Below, piece by piece: positions 54,609 to 63,204 of a stretch of DNA of 64,000 nt (the first letter of the stretch is position 1; every line of letters begins with the position of its first letter). Made by a program: the position numbers and the translations under genes. The notes beneath the pieces were generated by a model. It saw only the letters and a program-made list of their open reading frames with translations, made no database searches and was not told the origin of the DNA. Where the stretch lies: positions 868,001-932,000 of the forward strand of contig NZ_CP010311.1 in the NCBI RefSeq assembly GCF_000827125.1. Direction: 5' to 3'. This DNA is from Geoalkalibacter subterraneus (lineage in GTDB: Bacteria > Desulfobacterota > Desulfuromonadia > Desulfuromonadales > Geoalkalibacteraceae).

Positions 54609-57560
54609 CTACACCTTGCGGATCTCAAGCCCCTGCGGCCCAAGTTTCTCATTGGCTTTTTTCAGATGTTCTTCGCTGGAGATCACCGACACCACGCTTT
54701 GATCGCGACCTTCTACCAGGTAGCGCTGGGCAACGCGTCTGACAGTGCCGCGATCAGTGGCCAGGACTTTTTCGCGCAGTTCGCGCCGCATCTGCGGGGT
54801 CAATCCCTGGGTGGCGTTGGCGAACTCACGGTAGCCTTTGCCTCCCGGGGACAGCGGCTTGTCCAGTTCGGCAAAGACAGCGAGAATGGCTTCTTTGACC
54901 TCCTGATCGCTGAATTCTCCGGCCGCCGCCCACTGTGCCGCCTGATCATAGACGCTGAGGGTGCGTGCCAGATGGGGATCGCGGTAGGAAAGCATGGAGA
55001 GCAGGCCCGCTTCCGGGTTGCACGAGGCCATGCCGCCGTATGCTCCGCCCTTCTCGCGGATTTCACGATGCAGAAATCCAGATCTCAACAGCTTGCCCAA
55101 CACCATCAACCCGGCGCTGTCGGCGTGGGTATAGGGTACGGTCGGAAAGACCCGCGTCACATAGGAGACCGGCATGCCTGCCGCCCATCCGAGTCGTGCC
55201 GTTTGTGCGGTGAAGGGGGGCGGCGGGGTGAGCTCCTGCCCTTTTTCCGGCAGCCGCTCGAGAAAGGATTTCAGGGCGGGGCGCCCCTGGTCGAAAAAAC
55301 GCTGCTCGGCCACCATTCCGCAGCACATCCCCTCCCGGCGCAGCAGGCGTCGCGCCAGGTCCTTCATCGTTTCGGCGAACGCCTCCAGCTCCGCGCCGCG
55401 CAGTTCCGCAGTCTTTTTGGCCAGCGCCACCAGCTCCAGTCCCGACCAGGCCTCGCGCAGGCGTCCAGCCGGCCTGAGCCTAGCGGCCGCGGCGCGGGCG
55501 GCGTAGCTGTGTCCTGAAGCGGGGATGGAGTTTTCCAGCGAGGTGCGGATCTGCCCCAGAACCGTGGCGAGGCGGTCAAGGTCGCTGAAGTCTGGAGCGC
55601 TGAGCAGGTCGCCCAGCAGGTCGAAGAGCTTGTCCAGGTTGCGGGCCAGCGCCTTGCCTTTGACCTGAATCAGGGTCTTGATTTGTTCCGTATCCTGCGG
55701 GTTTTCCAAAACTTCGGGGGCTGCGGAGATGCCGCCGGTGCCCGCTTCGATGCGCTCGGCAATACGCTCATAGCTGTCCCCCGCGGCGCCGATATGCGTC
55801 AGCAGGGCGCAGAACAGCGGGACATAGGCCTGCAGTTCATCGGGCAGGCCTCCCGCGTCGAAATGGGCGATCGTATAAACGATGCCGTTGGTGGGCTGAT
55901 CGAACCAGCGCACCGGAGTGCCCGCTTCTTCGCTGGTGGTATATTGCGCGGCCTTTTCTTCCGCTGGAATGTCGGAGAGATCCAGCGTCGGCAGGCACGA
56001 GAGATCCTCCTTCGCCTCTTGTGCCTGCTGCAGGGCGCGGGCGCGCTCGACAATGCGCTGTTCTTCTTCCGGCGACATGGCAGCCCGGATTTTCTCCAGC
56101 CGCTCTTTCTCCGCCTGCTGTTCCCGCTCTTTCTGCTCCGGGTCGGGGCAAAGAGTCAGAGTCACGCGATGGGGATTTTTTAGCAGCCACTTTCGGATCA
56201 GGCCTTCGAAGAAAGACCCGCGGTCGATTTCCTGGCGCAGCCGCTTCAGGTTCGCAGAAATGCTCAGCGGCGAAACCGGGTCTTCACAGTGCATCCACGG
56301 ACCCATCATGCGCATGCATAGCACCAGGGGGTAGGGGTAGCTGTCGCCGGTGACTTCGCGATGGCTGAATTCGTAACGGTGGATGGCGCCGTCGATGCGC
56401 TCCCGGGAAAAGCCTTCGCGTGCCACCTCCTCGAGGGTCTGCAGCACCAGTTTCTCGATCGCCTCGGCCTGCTCGGGATCGGTTCCCTGCAGTCCTGCGG
56501 CGAAAACCGTGGTGCGGTAATCGTCGTGATAGCCGCATCCCGGTGCCAGGTTGGTGCCGAGCCTGGAGTCGAGCAGTGCCTTGTAGAGGGGTGCCGCCGG
56601 ATTGCCCAGCAGCAGGATCGAGAGGATGTCGAGAGCCATGCGCTCGAAGGTCTCGGAGATATCCGCCGTCAGCCAGCCCAGTTGCACCATGGAACGGCGC
56701 GCGGTTTCCTCCCCTGCGTCGATGGGGAAGGTTTCTGTCACCTTTCGCGGCTGATCATAGCGCTGTTCCGGGGGCACTGCCGAATCGACCTGACGGCGGG
56801 AGAACTCCTTGAGCGCTTTTCCCTCAATTCGCTCCAGGTGCTTCTCCAGCGGCAGGTTGCCATAACTCAGCATCCAGCTGTTGCTGGGATGATAGTAGGC
56901 GGCATGAAAGGCTTTGAGGTCGGCGTGGGTCAGGTCGGGAATCTGCGACGGTTCTCCCCCGGAATTGTGATGATAGGTCACAGTAGGGAAGAGGGCGCGG
57001 TTGAGGCGCCGCCCCAGCAGCGACGAGGGGTCGGACATGGCACCCTTCATCTCGTTGTAGACCACCCCTTTGAATTCCAGGGGCGAGGATGGGTCGAGCG
57101 GATCGGCGAACTCGAGGCGGTGCCCTTCCTGGCTGAAGTTCATCTCCGTCAACAGCGGAAAAAAAGCCGCATCGAGATAGATATCCATCAGGTTGTAGAA
57201 ATCCTTCTCGTTCATGCTGGAAAAAGGATACAGTGTCCAGTCGCTGGAGGTCAGCGCGTTCATGAAAGTGTTGAGGCTGCGCTTGAGCATGGAGAAGAAC
57301 GGATCGCGCACCGGGTAACGGCGCGATCCGCACAACACGGTATGCTCAAGAATATGGGCGATTCCGGTGGAGTCCGCGGGCGTGGTGCGGAAGCCGACCG
57401 CGAACAGGTTGTTGCTGTCTTCGTTGGCCAGATGCACCATGCGGGCACCGGTGGCCTCATGGCGCAGCTGCACCATGTCGATATTGATCTCTTTGAGGGG
57501 AGTGACGGCGGTGACCTCGAAGCCATGGAGGTGCTGGCCGACGCTGGGAATCTCAGGCAT
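54609..57560 (-). CDS. M16C insulinase-type metalloprotease (PreP-like)
   Basis: 983 residues, the usual size for presequence-protease (PreP/Cym1) relatives. The inverted zinc motif is HILEH (His 69, Glu 72, His 73) in STGIAHILEHTVLCGSRRYP. YPFSSMNEKDFYNLMDIYLD and VYNEMKGAMSDPSSLLGRRL are family blocks; the latter supplies the distal Glu. Four homologous half-domains form a closed chamber that degrades unfolded peptides, normally in the cytosol in bacteria as no signal peptide is seen. AAAGGAT precedes the ATG. hrpB follows closely on the same strand. Confidence 0.92.
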   Translation of the reverse strand: MPEIPSVGQHLHGFEVTAVTPLKEINIDMVQLRHEATGARMVHLANEDSNNLFAVGFRTTPADSTGIAHILEHTVLCGSRRYPVRDPFFSMLKRSLNTFMNALTSSDWTLYPFSSMNEKDFYNLMDIYLDAAFFPLLTEMNFSQEGHRLEFADPLDPSSPLEFKGVVYNEMKGAMSDPSSLLGRRLNRALFPTVTYHHNSGGEPSQIPDLTHADLKAFHAAYYHPSNSWMLSYGNLPLEKHLERIEGKALKEFSRRQVDSAVPPEQRYDQPRKVTETFPIDAGEETARRSMVQLGWLTADISETFERMALDILSILLLGNPAAPLYKALLDSRLGTNLAPGCGYHDDYRTTVFAAGLQGTDPEQAEAIEKLVLQTLEEVAREGFSRERIDGAIHRYEFSHREVTGDSYPYPLVLCMRMMGPWMHCEDPVSPLSISANLKRLRQEIDRGSFFEGLIRKWLLKNPHRVTLTLCPDPEQKEREQQAEKERLEKIRAAMSPEEEQRIVERARALQQAQEAKEDLSCLPTLDLSDIPAEEKAAQYTTSEEAGTPVRWFDQPTNGIVYTIAHFDAGGLPDELQAYVPLFCALLTHIGAAGDSYERIAERIEAGTGGISAAPEVLENPQDTEQIKTLIQVKGKALARNLDKLFDLLGDLLSAPDFSDLDRLATVLGQIRTSLENSIPASGHSYAARAAAARLRPAGRLREAWSGLELVALAKKTAELRGAELEAFAETMKDLARRLLRREGMCCGMVAEQRFFDQGRPALKSFLERLPEKGQELTPPPPFTAQTARLGWAAGMPVSYVTRVFPTVPYTHADSAGLMVLGKLLRSGFLHREIREKGGAYGGMASCNPEAGLLSMLSYRDPHLARTLSVYDQAAQWAAAGEFSDQEVKEAILAVFAELDKPLSPGGKGYREFANATQGLTPQMRRELREKVLATDRGTVRRVAQRYLVEGRDQSVVSVISSEEHLKKANEKLGPQGLEIRKV

Positions 57561-57738
57561 GCAAAAATCCTTTCATGCAAAGCTGAAGATGCATTATGAT
57601 TTCAAGCCATTCGTTTTATGACCACGAGGAATTGGAGCGGTCCGAATTTATATCATGGGCGCGGTGAAATAAAAAGGTGATCGATTCGCTATACTCTTGA
57701 CTGCGGCTGAACAGAACAATTCAGAAAATGGAGAACTT

Positions 57739-58386
57739 ATGAAATCCCTGGAAGTTCTTTTCAATAACAACCGCCGCTGGGCGGCAAGCAAGGTCGAGGA
57801 AGATCCGGAATTTTTCAAGCGGCTGCAGAATCAGCAGGCTCCCAGATATCTATGGATCGGCTGTGCCGACAGCCGTGTTCCTGCCAACGAGATCTGCGGC
57901 CTCGATCCGGGGGAGCTGTTTGTCCACCGCAATGTCGCAAATGTCGTGGTGCACAGCGACGTCAACTGCCTCTCCGTCATCCAGTATGCGGTGGAAGTGC
58001 TCAAGGTTGAGCATATCATCGTATGCGGCCATTACGGCTGTGGCGGCGTCAACGCCGCTCTCGGCAGCGGCCAGCATGGATTGATCGACAACTGGCTGCG
58101 GCATATCAAAGACGTCTACTACCTGCACCGCAAGAAGCTCGAGAGCATCACCGACGAAAAAGAGCGCATGGACCGCCTGTGCGAAATCAACGTCGCCCAG
58201 CAGGTGGCCAACGTCTGCCATACCACCATCGTGCAGAACGCCTGGCATCGCGGTCAAAAGCTGCATGTTCACGGCTGGCTCTACCACTTGGAAGACGGCC
58301 TGCTCAACAGCCTCGACCTGTGCATCGACGGCCCGGGTCAGATCCCCATCATCTATCGTATGGACAGTGGTGAAGAGCTGGGGTAA
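57739..58386 (+). CDS. can: Beta-class carbonic anhydrase
   Basis: 215 residues. Zinc ligands Cys 42, His 98 and Cys 101, with Asp 44 and Arg 46 of the catalytic dyad, fall in YLWIGCADSRVPANEI and VCGHYGCGGV; the spacing equals that of E. coli Can. The enzyme interconverts CO2 and bicarbonate in the cytosol. The frame is open upstream to 57697, but the ATG at 57739 has GGAG at good spacing and gives the usual N-terminus (KSLEVLFNNNRRWA). Its 3' end overlaps the convergent FAD-subunit gene by 34 bases. Confidence 0.95.
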   Translation: MKSLEVLFNNNRRWAASKVEEDPEFFKRLQNQQAPRYLWIGCADSRVPANEICGLDPGELFVHRNVANVVVHSDVNCLSVIQYAVEVLKVEHIIVCGHYGCGGVNAALGSGQHGLIDNWLRHIKDVYYLHRKKLESITDEKERMDRLCEINVAQQVANVCHTTIVQNAWHRGQKLHVHGWLYHLEDGLLNSLDLCIDGPGQIPIIYRMDSGEELG

Positions 58387-59363
58387 TCCATCGCGGTTAA
58401 TTTCAGCAATTCCTCTTCGATCAATCCCTTGAACAATTCAATTTTGTACCCGTTGTGCTTCAGCGGTTTGGCTTTTGCCATGGCCGCTGCGGCGGCGTTG
58501 GCAGCCGTGTCTGCGTTGAGGGGGCGGCCTGTCAGTTCGTCTTCCGCCTCTTGGACCCGCCAGGGAACGGGGGCCGCGCCGCTCAGGGCAATACGGGCCT
58601 GGTGGACGCGGTCGCCTTCAAACGTCAGCGCCAGGGCGCAGCCGGCGACGGCGAAATCCCAGGATTGGCGGGCCCGCACCTTGCGGTAGCTGCTGCGCTG
58701 CCCCTGCGCAGGAGCGGGGAGCAGGACGGCGGTGAGGATTTCCTGGTCGTCAAGGACTGTTTCCTTGAGAAAATCATCCTCCGGCAGGACATGAAAGTCC
58801 TCTACCGCCACGGTACGCTTGCCGCCAGGCCCCTGGATTTCAACCTGGGCGTCGAGGGCGACCAGGGCACAGGCGGTGTCTGAAGGATGGACGATGTAGC
58901 AGCCGCTGCCGCCAAGGACGCAATGAAACTGGCTCTGCCCTTTGTAGGCGTAGCAGGTCGGTCCCCCCTTGCGCAGGCAGTCAAATTCTCCGCGGTAATA
59001 CCAGCAGCGCGGCTTCTGGCACAGGTTGCCGCCCAAAGTGCCCTGCTGACGCAGCTGAGGGCTGGCCACCGCGGCAGCCGCCTGGGAAAGTGCGGGGAAC
59101 TGCTGCTGGATATCCTCATGCGCAGCCAATTCAGCAATGGGCAGCAGTGCCCCAAGGCGATAGCCGCCGTCGGAGCGGCGGGACAGGGCGCGCAAGTCGT
59201 CAAGGGCGGACAGGCTGACCACTTTAGAAGCAGCAAAAATCTGGTCGTGCAGGCAGCCGAGCAGATCGGTGCCCCCGGCGTGAAGGCGCACGCTTTCAGT
59301 CTCAAGGTGCTTGAAGGCTTCCTTCAACGTTTGCGGGCGCACATAGGAAAATTGCGGTATCAT
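58353..59363 (-). CDS. Molybdenum hydroxylase FAD subunit with extra Fe-S cluster (PaoB-like)
   Basis: 336 residues. FAD-binding PCMH-type domain: FSYVRPQTLKEAFKHL, LHAGGTDLLGCLHD, and QLRQQGTLGGNLCQ. Four Cys in LCQKPRCWYYRGEFDCLRKG and PTCYA match the [4Fe-4S] insertion known from the FAD subunit of E. coli PaoABC and 4-hydroxybenzoyl-CoA reductase. The C-terminal CO-dehydrogenase flavoprotein domain is present (SSYRKVRARQSWDFAVAGCA). The final ~12 residues lie in the overlap with can. It starts one base after the Moco-subunit stop with AAGGAGG upstream. Confidence 0.9.
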   Translation of the reverse strand: MIPQFSYVRPQTLKEAFKHLETESVRLHAGGTDLLGCLHDQIFAASKVVSLSALDDLRALSRRSDGGYRLGALLPIAELAAHEDIQQQFPALSQAAAAVASPQLRQQGTLGGNLCQKPRCWYYRGEFDCLRKGGPTCYAYKGQSQFHCVLGGSGCYIVHPSDTACALVALDAQVEIQGPGGKRTVAVEDFHVLPEDDFLKETVLDDQEILTAVLLPAPAQGQRSSYRKVRARQSWDFAVAGCALALTFEGDRVHQARIALSGAAPVPWRVQEAEDELTGRPLNADTAANAAAAAMAKAKPLKHNGYKIELFKGLIEEELLKLTAMDYPSSSPLSIR

Positions 59364-59364
59364 C

Positions 59365-61692
59365 TCATCCCTCCTTGCGATTCTCAGTGAGAACCTGCAT
59401 CAGTTGAGGCGGGTTGATCGGGCTGTGGGTGACCCATTTCCCCGTGGCATGATAGACGGCATTGGCGATAGCTGCAGCAGTGGGGATGGTCACCGGCTCC
59501 CCCAACCCCTTGGCTCCGGTGCTGTTGGCCTCGGGGTCGGGCATATCTATGGGCAGCGACGTCATGCGCAGCGGCACATCAAGAGCGGTCGGCAGTTTAT
59601 AATCATGCCAGTTTTTGTTGAGCACCTTGCCGCTCTGACCGTAGTCGAACTGGCGCACCTCGGTCATGCCGAGTCCGATCCCCATAGTGATGCCGCCGAA
59701 GACCTGGTTGTCGTAGGTCAGGCGGTCCATGACCCGGCCGCTGTCGTTGGCGCTGAGAAAACGCAGCACTTTGGCTTCGCCGGTGCGAGTGTTCACCTCA
59801 ACTTCACAAAACTGGGCAGCGAAGGGATTGACGACCTTCCCGTCAGGATTGGGGCCGCGATAGCCGACGCCGACCACTACGCCGCGTTTTTTCAGGGTGG
59901 GGATTGAAGTGATGGCCACTTTCTTCGAGGAGTCGGATTTTGAGACAACGCTCGCTCCCTCGAAGCGTAGATCATCCACCTCGACTTCGAGGTGATCGGC
60001 AGCCATCTTCAGCAGTTGGCGTTTGACCTCCACCGCTGCCGCGCGCACCGTCGGCGATTCCGTCGGTACCGTCTTGCTGCCGCCGCTCGGGGTGGCATAC
60101 TGGGTAGTGCCGGTGTCGGCGTGTTCAATCTGGATCACCTCGGGACGAACGCCGAGTTCTTCCGCCACCACCATCGCCATCACTGTTTTAGTGCCGGTGC
60201 CGATGTCGGAGGCGCCCATGTTGAGATTGACGCTGCCGTCGGAAAAAAGTTTAACGATGACGGTCGACGGCGGTCCGCCTCCACCTGCCACCCAGACGCA
60301 GGCCCCCATGCCGACGCCACGTTTTATATGACTCTTGCCGTTGTTCTCCTGCGCCTGGCGGCGCGCCTGCTGCCAGCCGAATTTTTCCGCCCCCTGGCGG
60401 AGGCACTGTTCAAGGCCGGTGGTGGTGTAGGGGGGCTGCCCTTTGCGGGCCTGGCTGACAGTGGGGATATTCTTCAGCCGCAGCTCTACCGGATCCATGC
60501 CGATCTCTTCGGCCAGTTCATCCAGCAGCTGCTCCAGGGCCCATGAACATTGCGGATGGCCCGGCGCACGGAAAGGACGGGCGGGACCGGCGTTGATGTA
60601 GATGTCGGTTGTTTCGCAGCGCACGTTGGGGCACAGGTAGAGGTCGCGCACCAGCCAGTCGAGCAGCGAGGTGCCGCCGGCGGGGAAGGCGCCGCCGGTG
60701 CCGGTGCCGGTAAACTCCAGGGCGGTGAGGGTGCCGTCCTTTTTGACGCCCCCTTTGAGCTTCATATTGGCGGGGGGACGGTTGCCGACGGCGAGGAAGG
60801 TTTCCTCCCGCGTCAGGAAGAGGCGCACCGGGCGTGCCGCCTTTTTGGCCAGCAGGGCGGCGATGATGGAGTATTTCCCGGTTTTGAGCTTGCTGCCGAA
60901 TCCGCCGCCAAGATAGTGGCCGATGACACGCACCTTGGACAGGGGCAACTTGAGTGTTTCGGCGATCTGCGCCTGTACCGCGTAAACGCCCTGGCTGGAT
61001 TCCCATACGGTGAGGCTGTCGCCGTCCCAGTTGGCGACACAGCCGTGCAGCTCCAGGGGCGTGTGGAGTTCCGCCTCGGTGCGATATTCGCGCTCCCGTA
61101 CCACGTCGGCTTCAGAAAAGCCCGTGGCCACGTCGCCGCGGCTGTATTCATCCTTTTTGAGTTGGTTTCCCTGCTCATGTACCCGCGGCGCATCTTTCTC
61201 CAGGGCCATGCGCTCATCCACCACGAAGGGCAGTTCTTCGTACTCTACCTTGATGGCGTGCGCAGCATCTCGGGCCTGCTGTGGCGTGTCGGCCGCCACT
61301 GCGGCGACCGTATCGCCTTCAAAGCGGCAGACGGGGTCGAACAACCCTGTTTCAATGCCGTCGGCCCAACTCCACTTGAGGTCGGAGGGCGTGGTGCGGT
61401 TGCAGACGACAGCCCTGACGCCGGGCATCTTTTCCGCGGTGCTGGTGTCTACCCCCTTGACCCGGGCGTGCGGATAGGGACAGCGCACGACAGCCCCGTG
61501 GATCATGCGCGGCAGGGACAGGTCGGACGGGTAGACCGCGGTGCCGCTGACCCGTTCATAGCCGTCGACCCGGGGCAGCGGTTTGCCGACGATGTTGGTC
61601 TTTTCCCAGGGCGCTGGTTCGGCGTTCGGTGCCGGCGTCTCCGGTACGGGAATATCCTGAGTATAATAAAGGCCTTGTTGGTCGTCGCTCAT
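59365..61692 (-). CDS. Molybdenum hydroxylase large (Moco-binding) subunit
   Basis: 775 residues, xanthine-dehydrogenase family. Domains in order: aldehyde-oxidase a/b hammerhead (IVGKPLPRVDGYERVSGTAV), Moco-binding 1 (VIGHYLGGGFGSKLKTGKYS, PARPFRAPGHPQCSWALEQL) and Moco-binding 2 with MGASDIGTGTKTVMAMVVAE, ending in NSTGAKGLGEPVTIPTAAAI, where the conserved Glu of GLGEP is the catalytic base. It hydroxylates an aldehyde or N-heterocycle; the substrate cannot be read from sequence. It carries no signal peptide, so export would ride on the Tat signal of the small subunit. It lies 41 bases after that gene. Confidence 0.93.
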   Translation of the reverse strand: MSDDQQGLYYTQDIPVPETPAPNAEPAPWEKTNIVGKPLPRVDGYERVSGTAVYPSDLSLPRMIHGAVVRCPYPHARVKGVDTSTAEKMPGVRAVVCNRTTPSDLKWSWADGIETGLFDPVCRFEGDTVAAVAADTPQQARDAAHAIKVEYEELPFVVDERMALEKDAPRVHEQGNQLKKDEYSRGDVATGFSEADVVREREYRTEAELHTPLELHGCVANWDGDSLTVWESSQGVYAVQAQIAETLKLPLSKVRVIGHYLGGGFGSKLKTGKYSIIAALLAKKAARPVRLFLTREETFLAVGNRPPANMKLKGGVKKDGTLTALEFTGTGTGGAFPAGGTSLLDWLVRDLYLCPNVRCETTDIYINAGPARPFRAPGHPQCSWALEQLLDELAEEIGMDPVELRLKNIPTVSQARKGQPPYTTTGLEQCLRQGAEKFGWQQARRQAQENNGKSHIKRGVGMGACVWVAGGGGPPSTVIVKLFSDGSVNLNMGASDIGTGTKTVMAMVVAEELGVRPEVIQIEHADTGTTQYATPSGGSKTVPTESPTVRAAAVEVKRQLLKMAADHLEVEVDDLRFEGASVVSKSDSSKKVAITSIPTLKKRGVVVGVGYRGPNPDGKVVNPFAAQFCEVEVNTRTGEAKVLRFLSANDSGRVMDRLTYDNQVFGGITMGIGLGMTEVRQFDYGQSGKVLNKNWHDYKLPTALDVPLRMTSLPIDMPDPEANSTGAKGLGEPVTIPTAAAIANAVYHATGKWVTHSPINPPQLMQVLTENRKEG

Positions 61693-61733
61693 GGCTGGCT
61701 CCCTTTATCTTGGTTCGGGGTGCTGAACAAGAA

Positions 61734-62360
61734 TCAGGCTTTTCTCTTCTGTGCTGCTGTCTCGACCGCGTCGAAAATATGAACATAGGCGCCGCAGCGA
61801 CACAGGTTGCCGCTGAGTGCTTCAGCGATCTGCTCTCGCGTCGGGTTGGCGTTGGCGCGCAGAAGCCCTTCCGCAGACATGATCTGTCCCGGGGTGCAGT
61901 AGCCGCACTGATAGGCATCGTGATCGAGAAAGGCCTGCTGGGTGGTGCCCAGTTCCTCGCCCTTCATCAGCCCTTCCAGGGTGGTGATGCGCTGATTTTC
62001 GGCTTCCACCGCCAGCGTCATGCAGGCATAGCGGGGCCGGTCGTCGATCAGCACCGTGCAGGCGCCGCACTCGCCGCGTTCGCAGCCGACCTTGGTGGCT
62101 GTCATCCCCATTCGGTCGCGCAGGACGTAGAGCAGCGTCCAGCGTGGCTCCACCAGCAACCGGTGCTTGCGGCCATTGATGTCCAGGGTGATGCGAACCA
62201 TGTCGTCCGAGGTGATCTCCTGTGCGCCCGCCGTGGCAGGTGCGTTCACTCTCCCCGAAACAGCCACGGAGGCTGCACCGATTCCAACCGTGGTGAGGAA
62301 GCCGCGTCGGTTAATGCCGGTACGATGGGGGCATGAATCCTTTTTGTCCTTATCGCACAT
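61734..62360 (-). CDS. Molybdenum hydroxylase 2[2Fe-2S] subunit with Tat signal (PaoA-like)
   Basis: 208 residues. The Tat signal NRRGFLTTVGIGAASVAVSG has the twin arginines at 18-19. It is followed by a plant-type [2Fe-2S] domain (VGCERGECGACTVLIDD plus a fourth Cys in RYACMTL) and the helical second [2Fe-2S] domain (YQCGYCTPGQIMS and NLCRCGAYVHI). The signal predicts that the complex is exported folded to the periplasm, as for E. coli PaoABC. First gene of the operon; the other two subunits follow. XdhC and MocA are encoded at 21.8-23.2 kb. Confidence 0.93.
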   Translation of the reverse strand: MCDKDKKDSCPHRTGINRRGFLTTVGIGAASVAVSGRVNAPATAGAQEITSDDMVRITLDINGRKHRLLVEPRWTLLYVLRDRMGMTATKVGCERGECGACTVLIDDRPRYACMTLAVEAENQRITTLEGLMKGEELGTTQQAFLDHDAYQCGYCTPGQIMSAEGLLRANANPTREQIAEALSGNLCRCGAYVHIFDAVETAAQKRKA

Positions 62361-62384
62361 GCTGCCCTCCTTCTGTTTTGCGAC

Positions 62385-63002
62385 TCAGCTTTTAAGCTTG
62401 GCGGCGATTTCGGCCACCCGAAGTCCCTGCACCTGGGCGATAGCCAGCTCGTTTTCGCTCGGCTGACGCGAGCCGTCGCCATCCGCCAGGGTACTGGCTC
62501 CGTAGGGGGTTCCGCCGGTGATTTCATCCATGTTGAGCAGGCGCTGTTCCGTGTAGGGTACGCCGACGATCACCATGCCATGATGCAGGAGCGTGGTGTG
62601 GAAACTGGTGATGGTGGTCTCCTGGCCGCCATGCTGAGAGGCGGTGGAGGTGAACACGCTGCCGACCTTGTCCACCAGCGCTCCTTTAAGCCACAGCCCA
62701 CTGGTCTGATCCAGAAAATTTCGCATCTGGGCACACATATTTCCGAAGCGGGTCGGCGTGCCGAAAATCAGGGCATCCGCCTCTTCCAGTTGATCTAGGG
62801 TTGCGGTGGGGATATGGGCGAAAGCTTCCTTTGCCTTGAGGGCGCCGGAACTTTCAAGGACATCCTTCGGGACGAGTTCCGGAACCTGATAGAGGTTGGC
62901 TTCGGCGCCCTGATAACCACGCACTCCTTTGGCCACCGCCTCTGCCATCTGGTAAACATGTCCGTACATGCTGTAAAAGATAATGTTGATCTTAACGCTC
63001 AT
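62385..63002 (-). CDS. wrbA: NAD(P)H:quinone oxidoreductase WrbA
   Basis: 205 residues. Flavodoxin-like fold of the WrbA family: [20 protein letters not shown] binds FMN phosphate, followed by [39 protein letters not shown], and [20 protein letters not shown]. The enzyme reduces quinones by two electrons, protecting against redox stress. Of the possible starts, the ATG at 63002 is six bases after AGGAG, whereas the ATG at 63008 abuts it. It lies 24 bases upstream of the Fe-S subunit gene on the same strand and may belong to that operon. Confidence 0.93.
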   Translation of the reverse strand: MSVKINIIFYSMYGHVYQMAEAVAKGVRGYQGAEANLYQVPELVPKDVLESSGALKAKEAFAHIPTATLDQLEEADALIFGTPTRFGNMCAQMRNFLDQTSGLWLKGALVDKVGSVFTSTASQHGGQETTITSFHTTLLHHGMVIVGVPYTEQRLLNMDEITGGTPYGASTLADGDGSRQPSENELAIAQVQGLRVAEIAAKLKS

Positions 63003-63204
63003 AATCATCTCCTTTGGCTCTGCTTTATTTTGTTTCTTTTGGAAAACATAGCGTAGATGTCGTCAATGTCCACCGCCCAACAGAATTCGTCGGATGGGGA
63101 TCTGCAGGGCAGATTCCTTTTGGATGGATGCATTTCTTGCGGTAAGCTATTGTTTTTCCTTTTACCGGCGGCACCCGCCGCCTGATGACGAAACAGGTTT
63201 GTGC

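Noticed and set aside
56361-57599. 412-residue plus-strand frame opposite the M16C protease
   Set aside because: Antisense to a complete PreP-like gene with motifs; no ribosome site.
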